Position numbers and translations under genes: made by a program. Below, in pieces: positions 5,901-12,837 of a DNA stretch of 12,904 bases. The notes under the pieces were generated by a model. The model saw only the letters and a list, made by a program, of their open reading frames with translations. It made no database searches and was not told the DNA's origin. Numbering within the stretch: the first letter of the stretch is position 1; each line of letters begins with the position of its first letter. The DNA is from Microcaldota archaeon (GTDB lineage: Archaea > Micrarchaeota > Micrarchaeia > Anstonellales > Anstonellaceae), in assembly GCA_021813025.1 (NCBI GenBank), contig JAKAME010000041.1, positions 1-12,904 on the forward strand, read 5' to 3'.

Positions 5901-7670
5901 ATGCCCAAGAAAGTGAAAAAGTATTCCGAGCTTTCCATCTACTCGCCCAAAATAACGGCATCCGACTACGCCCGCGTGTTCGACCAGCTCATCCGCCGCC
6001 ATGTGCCGCTCTTCGAATTCCTCGACGTCGGGCGCACCTTCTCGCTCAGGGGCGTCAACATCGTCATCAAGCGCTACAACAACACCATCAAGATGTTTGT
6101 TGAGGACACCAAGGACGTCTATTCCCAGTCAGCCCTCCTCTTCCCCTTCCGCCTCAACGAGTCAAAGCCGCTCGAGCTGATGGCCAAAACCCACGCCAGC
6201 CTGTCTTTCAAGTGGGTGAGCGACAGCCAACTCTTCGACTTCATGGTCAAGGAGGACGCGCACGACATCCATCTGCGCGTCATCAAGATGTTCGGCGCCT
6301 ACTACGGATTGGGCAAATTCATAGACAGCAGAGGGCGCGCGGGCCGCTTCTTCCTCTCCAATCCCTGCAAATTCCTCGAAATAGACTTGGAGAACAACCC
6401 CCTCTTCTACATCGAGCTTCTCGACCCTGTGCCCAAAAGCATTTACTTCAGCACCGAGCGGCCCATCTTCACAGCCGACGGGGTGAATATGGGTGTGGAC
6501 AATTTCAGCGTGTTCCAGCACGGGCTCATGGTCGGCACCTCGGGCTGCGGCAAGAGCAAGCTGATTGAAATCATGGTTCGCGCCATCTGTTTGCGCCACC
6601 CGGAGGCGCACATCATACTCGTTGACCCGCACGGCGAATTCTCCAAAACGTTCTCGCAGTACAAAGTGATTGACTTCGTCCAGAACTACGTGGAGCCCTT
6701 CGACGTGGGCAAAAGCAAGAGCCCCCTCGTCGCCCAATTGATTGCGCAGCTCATCACCTCCACCATAGGCCAGGAGAGCCGCTATGCCGAGCGGGTGGTG
6801 TTCTATTCCGTGCACCTGCTCTCCTCCATAGACTCGCTCACCATGGAGAACATCTCCTTGCTGCTCACCGACTCCTCCAAGCGCATGGAATTCACGGCCC
6901 AGTGCCAGAACGACGAGGTCAAGCGCTTCTTTGACAAGGAATTCCAGGACATCTACATGCACCACTTCAATGACGCCATTCTGCCTGTCACCAACTTCAT
7001 CGGCGAATACCTGCTGTATTTGGGCGCCAAGCGCACGCAGGAGGACTTGGCCTCAGTCATAGCGTCCAACCCGGTAACTGTCATCTCATTCAACCCCCAC
7101 TTCTTCTCGCGCAACATCATCAAGTTCTTCGCAGGCTCAATCATCAACCAGATGTACATCATGGCGATTGCGGAGAAGTTCAAGAGCCCCACCATACTCA
7201 TAGTGGACGAGTTCCCCACTGTTGAGAGCAAGGTGGTGAAGGACATCATGGCAGAGACGAGGAAATTCAACCTCTACCTCTACGCATCCGCGCAGTATTT
7301 GGGGCAGCTGTCCAAGCCCGTTCTGGACGCGCTCATTTCCAACGCGCGCAACATCGTCTCATTCAAGGTGACGAAGGAGGACGCGCGCCTGCTGGCCTCG
7401 ATGATGGAAATCAAGGTGGAGGAATTCTTCAAGAAATCAGTTTCTCCATCCGAGCTGGAGGAGAGCAAGCGCGAGATGTTCGTCAAGCTTCACACGCAGG
7501 AGTGCATCATCCGCCTCTTTGATGGCGAGAAATACATCCTGCCCATGAAGGTGAAGACTGTTGATTCCAAGCTGTGGGAGGGCGTGGGCCCTGCCCCGCC
7601 GCCCCGCGCTCCGCCTCCCGCGCCCGCCCAGAGGCCCAACCCATTCAAGGGCAGGCCGCCGATGAAGTAG
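5901..7670 (+). CDS. HerA/VirB4-type (DUF87-like) P-loop ATPase with proline-rich tail
   Basis: This 589-residue ATPase belongs to the HerA/FtsK superfamily. Walker A is GTSGCGKSK at 212-220. The typical VDPHGEF segment follows at 241-247. Walker B is ILIVDEF with D436 and E437. A downstream ASAQYLGQL segment supplies the conserved Gln, and ISNARNIVSFKVTKEDARLL is typical of the HerA/VirB4/TraG core. The first ~200 residues are a family-specific N-domain. The last ~25 residues (PPPRAPPPAPAQRPNP) are proline-rich and probably disordered. ATG 5901 is chosen over the upstream GTG at 5808 because it has a GGTGG site and starts a Lys-rich, well-formed N-terminus, whereas the GTG lies inside the promoter region. 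Relatives act as hexameric DNA or protein translocation motors; the substrate here cannot be told. No nuclease such as NurA is adjacent, which argues against a HerA-NurA end-resection pair. Confidence 0.85.
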   Translation: MPKKVKKYSELSIYSPKITASDYARVFDQLIRRHVPLFEFLDVGRTFSLRGVNIVIKRYNNTIKMFVEDTKDVYSQSALLFPFRLNESKPLELMAKTHASLSFKWVSDSQLFDFMVKEDAHDIHLRVIKMFGAYYGLGKFIDSRGRAGRFFLSNPCKFLEIDLENNPLFYIELLDPVPKSIYFSTERPIFTADGVNMGVDNFSVFQHGLMVGTSGCGKSKLIEIMVRAICLRHPEAHIILVDPHGEFSKTFSQYKVIDFVQNYVEPFDVGKSKSPLVAQLIAQLITSTIGQESRYAERVVFYSVHLLSSIDSLTMENISLLLTDSSKRMEFTAQCQNDEVKRFFDKEFQDIYMHHFNDAILPVTNFIGEYLLYLGAKRTQEDLASVIASNPVTVISFNPHFFSRNIIKFFAGSIINQMYIMAIAEKFKSPTILIVDEFPTVESKVVKDIMAETRKFNLYLYASAQYLGQLSKPVLDALISNARNIVSFKVTKEDARLLASMMEIKVEEFFKKSVSPSELEESKREMFVKLHTQECIIRLFDGEKYILPMKVKTVDSKLWEGVGPAPPPRAPPPAPAQRPNPFKGRPPMK

Positions 7671-7680
7671 AGAAAATCGG

Positions 7681-7693
7681 TCTTTTTTCTTTG
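7681..7693 (+). terminator. T-tract terminator after the ATPase gene
   Basis: TCTTTTTTCTTTG lies 10 nt past the TAG stop. Such T-runs are intrinsic termination signals for archaeal RNA polymerase. No strong hairpin precedes it. Confidence 0.5.
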
Positions 7694-7737
7694 GAGAAGC
7701 GTCTGTCTTATTATTCTCCTCATCTTATCCCATCAGA

Positions 7738-7744
7738 GAGGTGA
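7738..7744 (+). promoter_or_regulatory. Shine-Dalgarno site of the TRAM gene
   Basis: GAGGTGA lies 4 nt before the ATG at 7749 and matches the archaeal anti-SD. It fixes the start. A clear TATA box upstream is not evident; the region between the T-tract and this site is pyrimidine-rich. Confidence 0.6.
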
Positions 7745-7748
7745 GCGC

Positions 7749-7943
7749 ATGTCCATTCGGGCTCCGGTAGATGTGGGCGAAGTCGTGAAGGTTAAAGTTG
7801 ACACGCCCGGCCCGGCCGGCATGGGCCTGGCGCACTGGGAGGACTATGTCATCTATGTGCGCGGCGGGGAAGTAGGCCAAACCCATAGGGTGAAAATACG
7901 CCACGTGGGGCGCACCTTTGCGGAAGGGGACATCGTCGGCTGA
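7749..7943 (+). CDS. Free-standing TRAM-domain protein
   Basis: The 64-residue product is a single TRAM domain. It opens with VDVGEVVKVKVDTPG, has a central GMG-x-AHWEDYVIYVRGGEVG, and ends with HRVKIRHVGRTFAEGDIVG. This is the pattern of small archaeal TRAM proteins, which fold as a five-stranded beta barrel, bind RNA, and in methanogens act as cold-shock-like RNA chaperones. The length is normal for stand-alone forms. Here it is a short gene with its own strong SD, separated from the ATPase by a T-tract and from glmS by its own 3' region. A general RNA-binding role is likely, and specific targets cannot be inferred. The stop codon is followed by an imperfect repeat of the last codons (finding at 7928-7969). 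Confidence 0.9.
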   Translation: MSIRAPVDVGEVVKVKVDTPGPAGMGLAHWEDYVIYVRGGEVGQTHRVKIRHVGRTFAEGDIVG

Positions 7944-8015
7944 TGCGGGGGCATCGTCGGATGAAGAAAGGGGCCTCGCAGGATTAACGGGGATAAGCAA
8001 AGCATTTTAAATAAC

Positions 8016-8028
8016 TTTTTTCTCTTTT
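8016..8028 (+). terminator. T-rich tract after the TRAM gene
   Basis: TTTTTTCTCTTTT lies about 75 nt past the TRAM stop and just before the glmS TATA element, as expected for archaeal T-tract termination. The preceding TTTTAAATA (8005-8013) could be an alternative TATA element for glmS. Confidence 0.45.
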
Positions 8029-8035
8029 CCAGCTA

Positions 8036-8046
8036 TTTATAATATT
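8036..8046 (+). promoter_or_regulatory. TATA element of glmS, probable leaderless transcript
   Basis: TTTATAATATT is centred about 26 nt upstream of the glmS ATG (8067), the spacing at which archaeal transcription would begin at or next to the start codon. The intervening sequence is C/T-rich and has no Shine-Dalgarno site, which fits a leaderless mRNA. Confidence 0.6.
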
Positions 8047-8066
8047 TTCTCTCCCTAGCTCTCTTC

Positions 8067-9827
8067 ATGTGCGGCATCATAGGCTACATCGGGCATCGGC
8101 AGGCTGCCGAAGTGCTTCTCCACGGCCTCTCGCAGGTGGAATACCGGGGCTACGACTCGGCAGGCATGGCTGTTTCGAACGGCAAAGACCTGCGAATTCT
8201 CAAAGACCAGGGCAAGCTGCGCGACATCCATGCCAAGCACAATTTCCTCCAACTGGAGGGCGGCATCGGCCTTGGCCACACCCGCTGGGCAACGCACGGC
8301 CCGCCATGCGAGCGCAACGCCCATCCCCACTACGACTGCTCCAAGAGGGTGGCGGTGGTGCACAACGGCATCATCGAAAACCACCGCGCGCTAAAGGCCG
8401 AGCTTGAGAAGAAGGGGCACAAATTCTCGTCTGATACAGACACCGAAATAGCCGCGCACCTCATTGAGGAAGAATTGAAGCAGAAAAAGCCGGTGGATTC
8501 GGCGGTGCGCTCCGCTCTCTCCCGCCTTGAGGGCACCTATGCCCTCGGAATTCTGATTGCAGGCGAAAACCGCCTCTTCCTCGCCCGCCGGCACGCCCCC
8601 CTCATAGTGGGCAGGGGCAAGTCTGACGAAATGTTTTTCGCCTCCGACATTCCGGCCCTCTTGGGCTACACGCGCGACTTCATCCTGCTAAACGAGGGCG
8701 ACATGGCCCAGATTGACTCAAAAGGGGTGAAGATTTGGGGGGCTGACGGGAAAGAGGCCTCCCGGCCTCCGCTCCATGTTGACTGGACTCCGCAGATGGC
8801 GCAAAAGATGGGGCACGACTTTTTCATGCTCAAGGAAATATTGGAGCAGCCCATCACTCTTGCCTCCGCCCTATCGGCAGACGTGAGCGAGGGAGTGAAG
8901 CTTCTGTCTGGGGCGAAAAGGCCCGCCATAGTGGCCTGCGGCACCTCCTATTACGCCGCTCTTGTGATGCAGTATCTGCTGCACAAGCAGAAGCGGGAGG
9001 CTGGCGCATACTTGGGCTCTGAGTATGCAAGCTGGCATACAGGACAAGAGGATGTGGTAGTGGCAATTTCGCAGTCCGGCGAGACTGCCGACACCCTCTC
9101 GGCCATCCGTTTGGCCAAGAAAGAGGGGGCAGCCGTGCTTGCCATCACCAACGTGGTCGGCTCCACCCTCTCTCGCGAGGCTGACGCCACCCTCTACATC
9201 GGCGTGGGGCCTGAAGTCGGCGTGGTGGCAACCAAGACATTCACAGGGCAGCTGGCCATCATCTACAAACTGGCTTACTCCTTGAGCGGAGACAAGAAAG
9301 GGATGGATGCCCTGCTCCAATCGCCGGCCATGGTGCAGAAGATGCTTGATTCCATCCGCCCTGCCGTGCGCGAGCTGGCCAAATTAATGAGCAAACGCAG
9401 GAATTTCTTCTTCATCTCGCGCGGAATCGGCTGGCCTTGTGCATTGGAAGCTGCGCTGAAGCTGAAGGAGATTACATACCTTCATGCAGAAGCCTATGCT
9501 GCAGGCGAGCTGAAGCACGGGCCTATTTCCATGCTTGAGGACAAGGTGCCTGTGATTGCGATTGCGCCGTCAGGCGCGCTGGCCGCCAAGATGGAGAGCA
9601 ACATCCGCGAATGCAAGGCAAGAGGCGCCTCGCTGGTGGTGCTGTCTGATGACGAGACCATTAGAAAAGAGGGCGAGCATGCGCTTGTCATGCCGAAAGT
9701 GAGCGAGGACTTGGTGCCTTTGTTCTACATTCTGCCTCTCCAGCTTCTTGCCTACTACATGACTATCGAGCTTGGAAGAGACCCGGACCAGCCGCGGAAT
9801 TTGGCGAAATCAGTGACTGTGGAATAG
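8067..9827 (+). CDS. glmS: Glutamine--fructose-6-phosphate aminotransferase (isomerizing)
   Basis: The enzyme makes glucosamine-6-phosphate from fructose-6-phosphate and glutamine, feeding UDP-GlcNAc for surface glycans and glycoproteins in the cytosol. The 586 residues match the usual ~600. The N-terminal class II glutaminase domain (1-235) starts MCGIIGYIG with the nucleophile Cys2. It has YRGYDSAG (26-33), GHTRWATHG (70-78), HNGIIEN (99-105) and SSDTDTE (121-127). The first SIS domain (about 283-400) has CGTSYYAA (291-298) and SQSGETADT (335-343). The second (about 438-575) has AEAYAAGELKHGP (474-486), with E481 and H484 near the sugar site. The C-terminal DQPRNLAKSVTVE carries the family's catalytic Lys (K581). 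All key residues are present, so it should be active. It is a single gene with its own leaderless promoter; no other amino-sugar genes are adjacent. Confidence 0.97.
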   Translation: MCGIIGYIGHRQAAEVLLHGLSQVEYRGYDSAGMAVSNGKDLRILKDQGKLRDIHAKHNFLQLEGGIGLGHTRWATHGPPCERNAHPHYDCSKRVAVVHNGIIENHRALKAELEKKGHKFSSDTDTEIAAHLIEEELKQKKPVDSAVRSALSRLEGTYALGILIAGENRLFLARRHAPLIVGRGKSDEMFFASDIPALLGYTRDFILLNEGDMAQIDSKGVKIWGADGKEASRPPLHVDWTPQMAQKMGHDFFMLKEILEQPITLASALSADVSEGVKLLSGAKRPAIVACGTSYYAALVMQYLLHKQKREAGAYLGSEYASWHTGQEDVVVAISQSGETADTLSAIRLAKKEGAAVLAITNVVGSTLSREADATLYIGVGPEVGVVATKTFTGQLAIIYKLAYSLSGDKKGMDALLQSPAMVQKMLDSIRPAVRELAKLMSKRRNFFFISRGIGWPCALEAALKLKEITYLHAEAYAAGELKHGPISMLEDKVPVIAIAPSGALAAKMESNIRECKARGASLVVLSDDETIRKEGEHALVMPKVSEDLVPLFYILPLQLLAYYMTIELGRDPDQPRNLAKSVTVE

Positions 9828-9834
9828 AAGAAAG

Positions 9835-9879
9835 ACTATAAACTCCCTTTGCGTGTCCCCCCTTATCCCTAGGGGTGGT
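9835..9879 (+). promoter_or_regulatory. TATA element and SD of the proline-rich protein gene
   Basis: ACTATAAAC (9835-9843) lies 7 nt past the glmS stop, placing transcription start near 9865. GGGGTGGT (9872-9879), 4 nt before the ATG at 9884, is a good Shine-Dalgarno site and supports that ATG over the in-frame GTG at 9875, which lies inside the SD. Confidence 0.55.
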
Positions 9880-9883
9880 CGTC

Positions 9884-10495
9884 ATGTCGAGCATCAAAAA
9901 GCAGGTCCTGGTGAACGGGCAGGCGCATTTCATAGAGGTCAATTCCTCGCTCGAATTGGAAGAGGTCGAAATAACCGGCATGGACCCGGCTTCGGGCAAG
10001 GTGGTGCAGGTGGCGCTCTCGCCCCTGCTCAAGCCAAGTCCCAAACCATTTGATGCAAACCCATTTTCAGCCGGCTCGCCCCAGCAGCCATCTCCCTATT
10101 CTTCCCCCTCTCCCGCCTATACTGCCCCATTCTCTTCTCCACCGCCCTCATGGCCCTCTTTTGGCGAATCCTCCCCCCCTTCCAACTCTCCCCCGCCCTC
10201 ATGGCAGGACGTTCCCGCCCCATCCGCCCTGCGCATGTTTGATTCCCCGCCGCAGATGGACATGTTCAGCGAGATGCCCAACCCGACCATCACTCCGCCC
10301 CTTTCCATCACCCCTCCTCTCTCGCAGGGCGCGCCAGCAGCTTCCGACAGCCCGCCGCCTTTCGGCACGCCTGCGGGCGAATCCGCGCCCCTCTCGCCTC
10401 CCCCATTCTCAGAGCAGCAGGGCCTGGCTGGCGTGAGGCAGAAAACCGAAAAAGAAGAAGTTGACGACACGCTCAATGGAATGTATCGGTACTGA
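9884..10495 (+). CDS. Proline/serine-rich low-complexity protein with small structured N-terminus
   Basis: The 203-residue product has three parts. Residues 1-48 look structured and beta-rich (KKQVLVNGQAHFIEVN, then VEITGMDPASGKVVQVAL). Residues about 50-180 are a Pro/Ser-rich low-complexity region with recurring PPPSW, SPPP and TPPLS elements, almost certainly disordered. The last ~20 residues are charged and end in DDTLNGMYRY, which could be a short docking tail. There is no signal peptide, membrane segment or Cys. I do not recognise a family. The coding region is supported by a good SD and TATA box, although reading frames stay open easily in such C-rich DNA. The 13-nt repeat CCGCCCTCATGGC at 10142 and 10193 suggests growth of the linker by local duplication. 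It is probably an adaptor or linker protein, but no partner is evident. Confidence 0.7.
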   Translation: MSSIKKQVLVNGQAHFIEVNSSLELEEVEITGMDPASGKVVQVALSPLLKPSPKPFDANPFSAGSPQQPSPYSSPSPAYTAPFSSPPPSWPSFGESSPPSNSPPPSWQDVPAPSALRMFDSPPQMDMFSEMPNPTITPPLSITPPLSQGAPAASDSPPPFGTPAGESAPLSPPPFSEQQGLAGVRQKTEKEEVDDTLNGMYRY

Positions 10496-10518
10496 TTAGA
10501 ACTCCCGCCGCCTATCTC

Positions 10519-10537
10519 AGCAGTTCTACATACTGCT
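10519..10537. other. Inverted repeat upstream of the 10579 gene
   Basis: AGCAGT and ACTGCT form a perfect 6-bp dyad around a 7-nt centre. It lies 4 nt upstream of the TATA element at 10541 and 24 nt past the preceding stop. It could be a regulator-binding site or an RNA hairpin ending the upstream transcript. A 6-bp dyad can also arise by chance. Confidence 0.35.
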
Positions 10538-10540
10538 ACA

Positions 10541-10560
10541 TTTATTAACATTATTTACAT
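10541..10560 (+). promoter_or_regulatory. AT-rich promoter of the 10579 gene
   Basis: TTTATTAACATTATTTACAT contains two TATA-like cores (10541-10549 and 10551-10558), centred about 34 and 24 nt before the ATG at 10579. No Shine-Dalgarno site is seen, so a leaderless or very short leader transcript is likely. The GTG at 10570 is in frame, but the ATG fits this spacing better. Confidence 0.5.
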
Positions 10561-10578
10561 AGTCTTATCGTGATATGC

Positions 10579-11184
10579 ATGGCCGACAACACCAATGGAA
10601 ATCTTCTGCTGAAAGAGAACACGGCGAAAAAGCCTGCCGAATCAATCAAGCTGCTTGGAAACAAAATCATCTCCCTGGCTTTTTACTCAAGGAAGATGGA
10701 AAAAGAGTGGCCCTTGGTGCACGGTCTGACATCCGGAGAACTCGCCCGAAAGCTCGAAGACCCCGTGCTTGAGCAGAAGAGAATCGAATTCAAGAATCTG
10801 ATTGACAATATCGAGTCCGAGCTCAAGACAATTATCAATTCCGCGCTGGCGCAGAATCAAGAAACAAGCAGGCTCAGTTATAGCGTGGGGGTAACCCGCC
10901 ATTTCGGAGACGCCATCTCAAAAGCGCCATATAGCGACGATATTGGCGTGATGGTCAACATGACTGAAGACATCGCGAGCGCAGTCCTGTTTCCGAACGG
11001 CACCAAGAGGGACTATCGCATCGAGCATATCCACTACGCCATTGGAGAGCTGCTTGAAGATATCGCAGCCTACCCCAAGTCGGTTATTACAGATGCTAAT
11101 AGCAAAATGCTGCCACGAGATAGAGGGGCCGATTCAGAGCCTGAATTCTTCGAGGAGCCGCTTCGCAGCATGAATTCTAATTGA
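10579..11184 (+). CDS. Unrecognised mostly helical protein (201 aa)
   Basis: I do not recognise a family. Residues 20-95 look alpha-helical, with a heptad-like stretch around 64-90 (KRIEFKNLIDNIESELKTII). Residues 97-130 (SYSVGVTRHFGDAIS, then DIGVMVNMTED) may form a small mixed domain. Another helical stretch covers 148-165 (IEHIHYAIGELLEDIAAY), and the last 25 residues are acidic and probably disordered. There is no Cys, signal peptide or membrane segment. Its base composition is clearly less GC-rich than that of its neighbours (roughly half GC) and its codon use is less biased, which may indicate a different origin. It is a single gene with its own promoter and overlaps the 3' end of the opposing HAD gene by 8 nt. 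The length, promoter and normal amino-acid composition support a real gene. Confidence 0.75.
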   Translation: MADNTNGNLLLKENTAKKPAESIKLLGNKIISLAFYSRKMEKEWPLVHGLTSGELARKLEDPVLEQKRIEFKNLIDNIESELKTIINSALAQNQETSRLSYSVGVTRHFGDAISKAPYSDDIGVMVNMTEDIASAVLFPNGTKRDYRIEHIHYAIGELLEDIAAYPKSVITDANSKMLPRDRGADSEPEFFEEPLRSMNSN

Positions 11185-12091
11185 CTCCGAGCCATTTCGG
11201 CAAATCTGCCACCGAATGCAGGATGGCTCCGGGCTTGAGGTCTCCGCCCGCTTTTTCTGCCTCCTCCAATTTCGCCACCCCGCTAAGCACCAGAAGCGAG
11301 CTCAGGCCGGCAGCGTGGGCGAAGGCAATGTCCATGTCAAGGCGGTCTCCAACAAAAAGAATGGAGCGGCGGGCGGACGGGCGGCAGTCTGTGCACAGCA
11401 AATCCAGCATATAGGGGTTTGGCTTGCCCACCACCTGGTCAGGCTCGCGCAGGATGATGTTGGAAAAGGCTGAGCCGGCCGCGCGCTCGGCCTGCCTTAC
11501 TTTTCCTGCGGAATAAGCAAGGCACGCGCCCACTCCCCCGGAGCCGGGATGCACGCCGTTTTCCATGGGCAGCGTTGGGTCAAGGTTGCAGGCCACCCAT
11601 TTCGCGCCAGCATTGAGCACATCCAAGGCGGCCGCGAGCTTGGTGTAGGTGACATAGCGGTCAAGGCCGGTGACAAGCACGCTGGCATGGGGATTTCGCT
11701 CCGACTTTGGCAGTCGGGAGAAGGTGGTGGCCGAGCCGCATTCACCGGTGAGGCACAAGGGAAGAAGATTGAAACCGGCGGCGCGCAGCTCGTTGCGCAA
11801 GCCGCGCTCGCCCAAGGCATACACCGCCCCCGGCTTTGGCTTGAGGCTCTTGAGATAGCAGGCGGCCGCATAGGCCGAAGTCATTATTTCGTCCCTCTTG
11901 GCCTCTATTCCCATCCTAGCAAGGCGGCGCCGAAGCTGCGCGCGCGAGCGGGTGGCATTGTTGGTGATGAAAGAGACCGGGTAGCCGGCCGCGCGTATCT
12001 TGTCCAGTGCTTTTGCCGCGCCGGCAATTGGCGTATGCCCCCGATACAGCACGCCGTCCAAGTCAAATATGAGGCTGGAGAATGGTTTCAT
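11177..12091 (-). CDS. NagD/PGP-type HAD-superfamily phosphatase
   Basis: The 304-residue product has all HAD motifs. Motif I is FDLDGVLYRG (D10 nucleophile, D12). Motif II is FITNNATRS (T43). The motif III lysine is K223 in GKPNPYMLD, and motif IV is FVGDRLDMDIAFA (D249, D254). The class IIA (C2) cap lies between motifs II and III, with VTGLDRYVTYTKL and a CNLDPTLPMENG-x-HPGSG segment typical of the p-nitrophenylphosphatase/phosphoglycolate phosphatase/NagD group. It should be a cytosolic sugar- or nucleotide-phosphate phosphatase; the exact substrate cannot be read from sequence. Two ATGs occur, at 12097 and 12091. The second is preferred because the minus-strand TATA-like element lies about 25 nt upstream of it, fitting leaderless transcription. 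The 3' end overlaps the convergent 10579 gene by 8 nt. Confidence 0.93.
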   Translation of the reverse strand: MKPFSSLIFDLDGVLYRGHTPIAGAAKALDKIRAAGYPVSFITNNATRSRAQLRRRLARMGIEAKRDEIMTSAYAAACYLKSLKPKPGAVYALGERGLRNELRAAGFNLLPLCLTGECGSATTFSRLPKSERNPHASVLVTGLDRYVTYTKLAAALDVLNAGAKWVACNLDPTLPMENGVHPGSGGVGACLAYSAGKVRQAERAAGSAFSNIILREPDQVVGKPNPYMLDLLCTDCRPSARRSILFVGDRLDMDIAFAHAAGLSSLLVLSGVAKLEEAEKAGGDLKPGAILHSVADLPKWLGVN

Positions 12092-12110
12092 GGACATGCA
12101 ACAGACATCA

Positions 12111-12120
12111 TTATTTTAAA
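12111..12120. promoter_or_regulatory. Shared bidirectional TATA-like element between HAD and MarC genes
   Basis: TTATTTTAAA on the + strand reads TTTAAAATAA on the minus strand. Its centre is about 26 nt from the MarC ATG (12142) and about 25 nt from the HAD ATG at 12091. No other TATA-like element and no SD lie in the ~50-nt divergent gap, so both genes seem to use this one AT-rich element, with leaderless mRNAs in both directions. Confidence 0.5.
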
Positions 12121-12141
12121 GCGCCGCCGCGTCCTCCCCCC

Positions 12142-12765
12142 ATGGACGTGGCGGCAGACACCTACTTCCTGACCTCCCTTGTCGCCATCCTTGTCATCAT
12201 CAACCCGCTCTCCACCATCGGCATCTTCCTCTCCCTCACCAAGGGGCAGAAGGCTGCGGAGCAGAACAGGGTGGCTTTCCTCACCAGCCTCGTGGCCTTC
12301 ATCATACTCTTCTTCTTTGCCCTCACCGGCCTGTGGCTGTTCAAAATCTATTCCATCACCATAGACTCATTCCGAATAGCCGGCGGCATCGCGCTGCTCA
12401 TAATAGGCCTGCGCATGCTGTTTCCCCCGCCAGAGCAGAAAAGCCGCGACGTGCGCAAGGACCTCATCTACATAGTGCCCCTCGCCATTCCCATGACTTC
12501 GGGGCCGGGCGCCATCTCCACCGTGGTGCTTCTTGCCGGGCAGGTGGCAGGCCTGTGGCAGGAATTCCTGCTCTGGGCGGCCGTGTTCGCAGCCTGCTCA
12601 ATAAACTATCTGGTGCTCCGCTTCTCGGAGAAAATAGACCGCATTCTGGGGCAGGAGGGGCTGACGGCGCTGATTCGCATCATGGGCCTCATAGTGTGCG
12701 CAATAGGGGTGCAGTTCATCACCACCGGGCTGGCGGCAGTATTCCCCAAACTGGCCGGGGCATAG
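12142..12765 (+). CDS. MarC family integral membrane protein
   Basis: The 207-residue product is the normal length for the MarC (UPF0056) family. Six membrane segments can be seen at about 8-32, 45-67, 74-94, 108-133, 139-160 and 176-199. Family signatures are INPLSTIGIFLSLT in the first segment, FRIAGGIALLIIGLRML in the third, PLAIPMTSGPGAIST in the fourth, and the closing GVQFITTGL. The family's function is unsettled: the E. coli namesake was once linked to multiple antibiotic resistance, but that link was later disputed, so a drug-efflux label should not be used. ATG 12142 is chosen because the first membrane segment begins at once and a TATA element lies ~26 nt upstream. The in-frame ATG at 12082 would lie inside the opposing HAD gene. 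Confidence 0.93.
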   Translation: MDVAADTYFLTSLVAILVIINPLSTIGIFLSLTKGQKAAEQNRVAFLTSLVAFIILFFFALTGLWLFKIYSITIDSFRIAGGIALLIIGLRMLFPPPEQKSRDVRKDLIYIVPLAIPMTSGPGAISTVVLLAGQVAGLWQEFLLWAAVFAACSINYLVLRFSEKIDRILGQEGLTALIRIMGLIVCAIGVQFITTGLAAVFPKLAGA

Positions 12766-12775
12766 GTCCAAATTG

Positions 12776-12789
12776 AGCGGAAAACCGCT
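12776..12789. other. Small hairpin after the MarC gene
   Basis: AGCGG-AAAA-CCGCT forms a 5-bp stem with a tetraloop, 10 nt past the MarC stop. No T-tract follows, so it is a weak terminator candidate at most. Confidence 0.3.
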
Positions 12790-12816
12790 ATCTGTGTTGT
12801 CCCAGATTAATGTCCT

Positions 12817-12836
12817 CCCGTTGATTTGACAACGGG
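12817..12836. other. Perfect 7-bp inverted repeat at the right end
   Basis: CCCGTTG and CAACGGG flank the 6-nt loop ATTTGA. On the minus strand it begins 1 nt after the stop codon of the possible gene at 12838, so it may be an RNA hairpin at the end of that transcript. No T-tract follows on the minus strand. Confidence 0.45.
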
Positions 12837-12837
12837 T

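Noticed and set aside
7944..8066. glmS ribozyme or riboswitch in front of glmS
   Set aside because: The TATA element lies only ~26 nt before the start codon, leaving no leader. The glmS ribozyme is known from bacteria and no similar fold is visible.
11549..12172. Plus-strand open frame of about 207 codons opposite the HAD phosphatase
   Set aside because: The minus strand encodes all HAD motifs. The plus frame is a GC-driven shadow with no motif or promoter.
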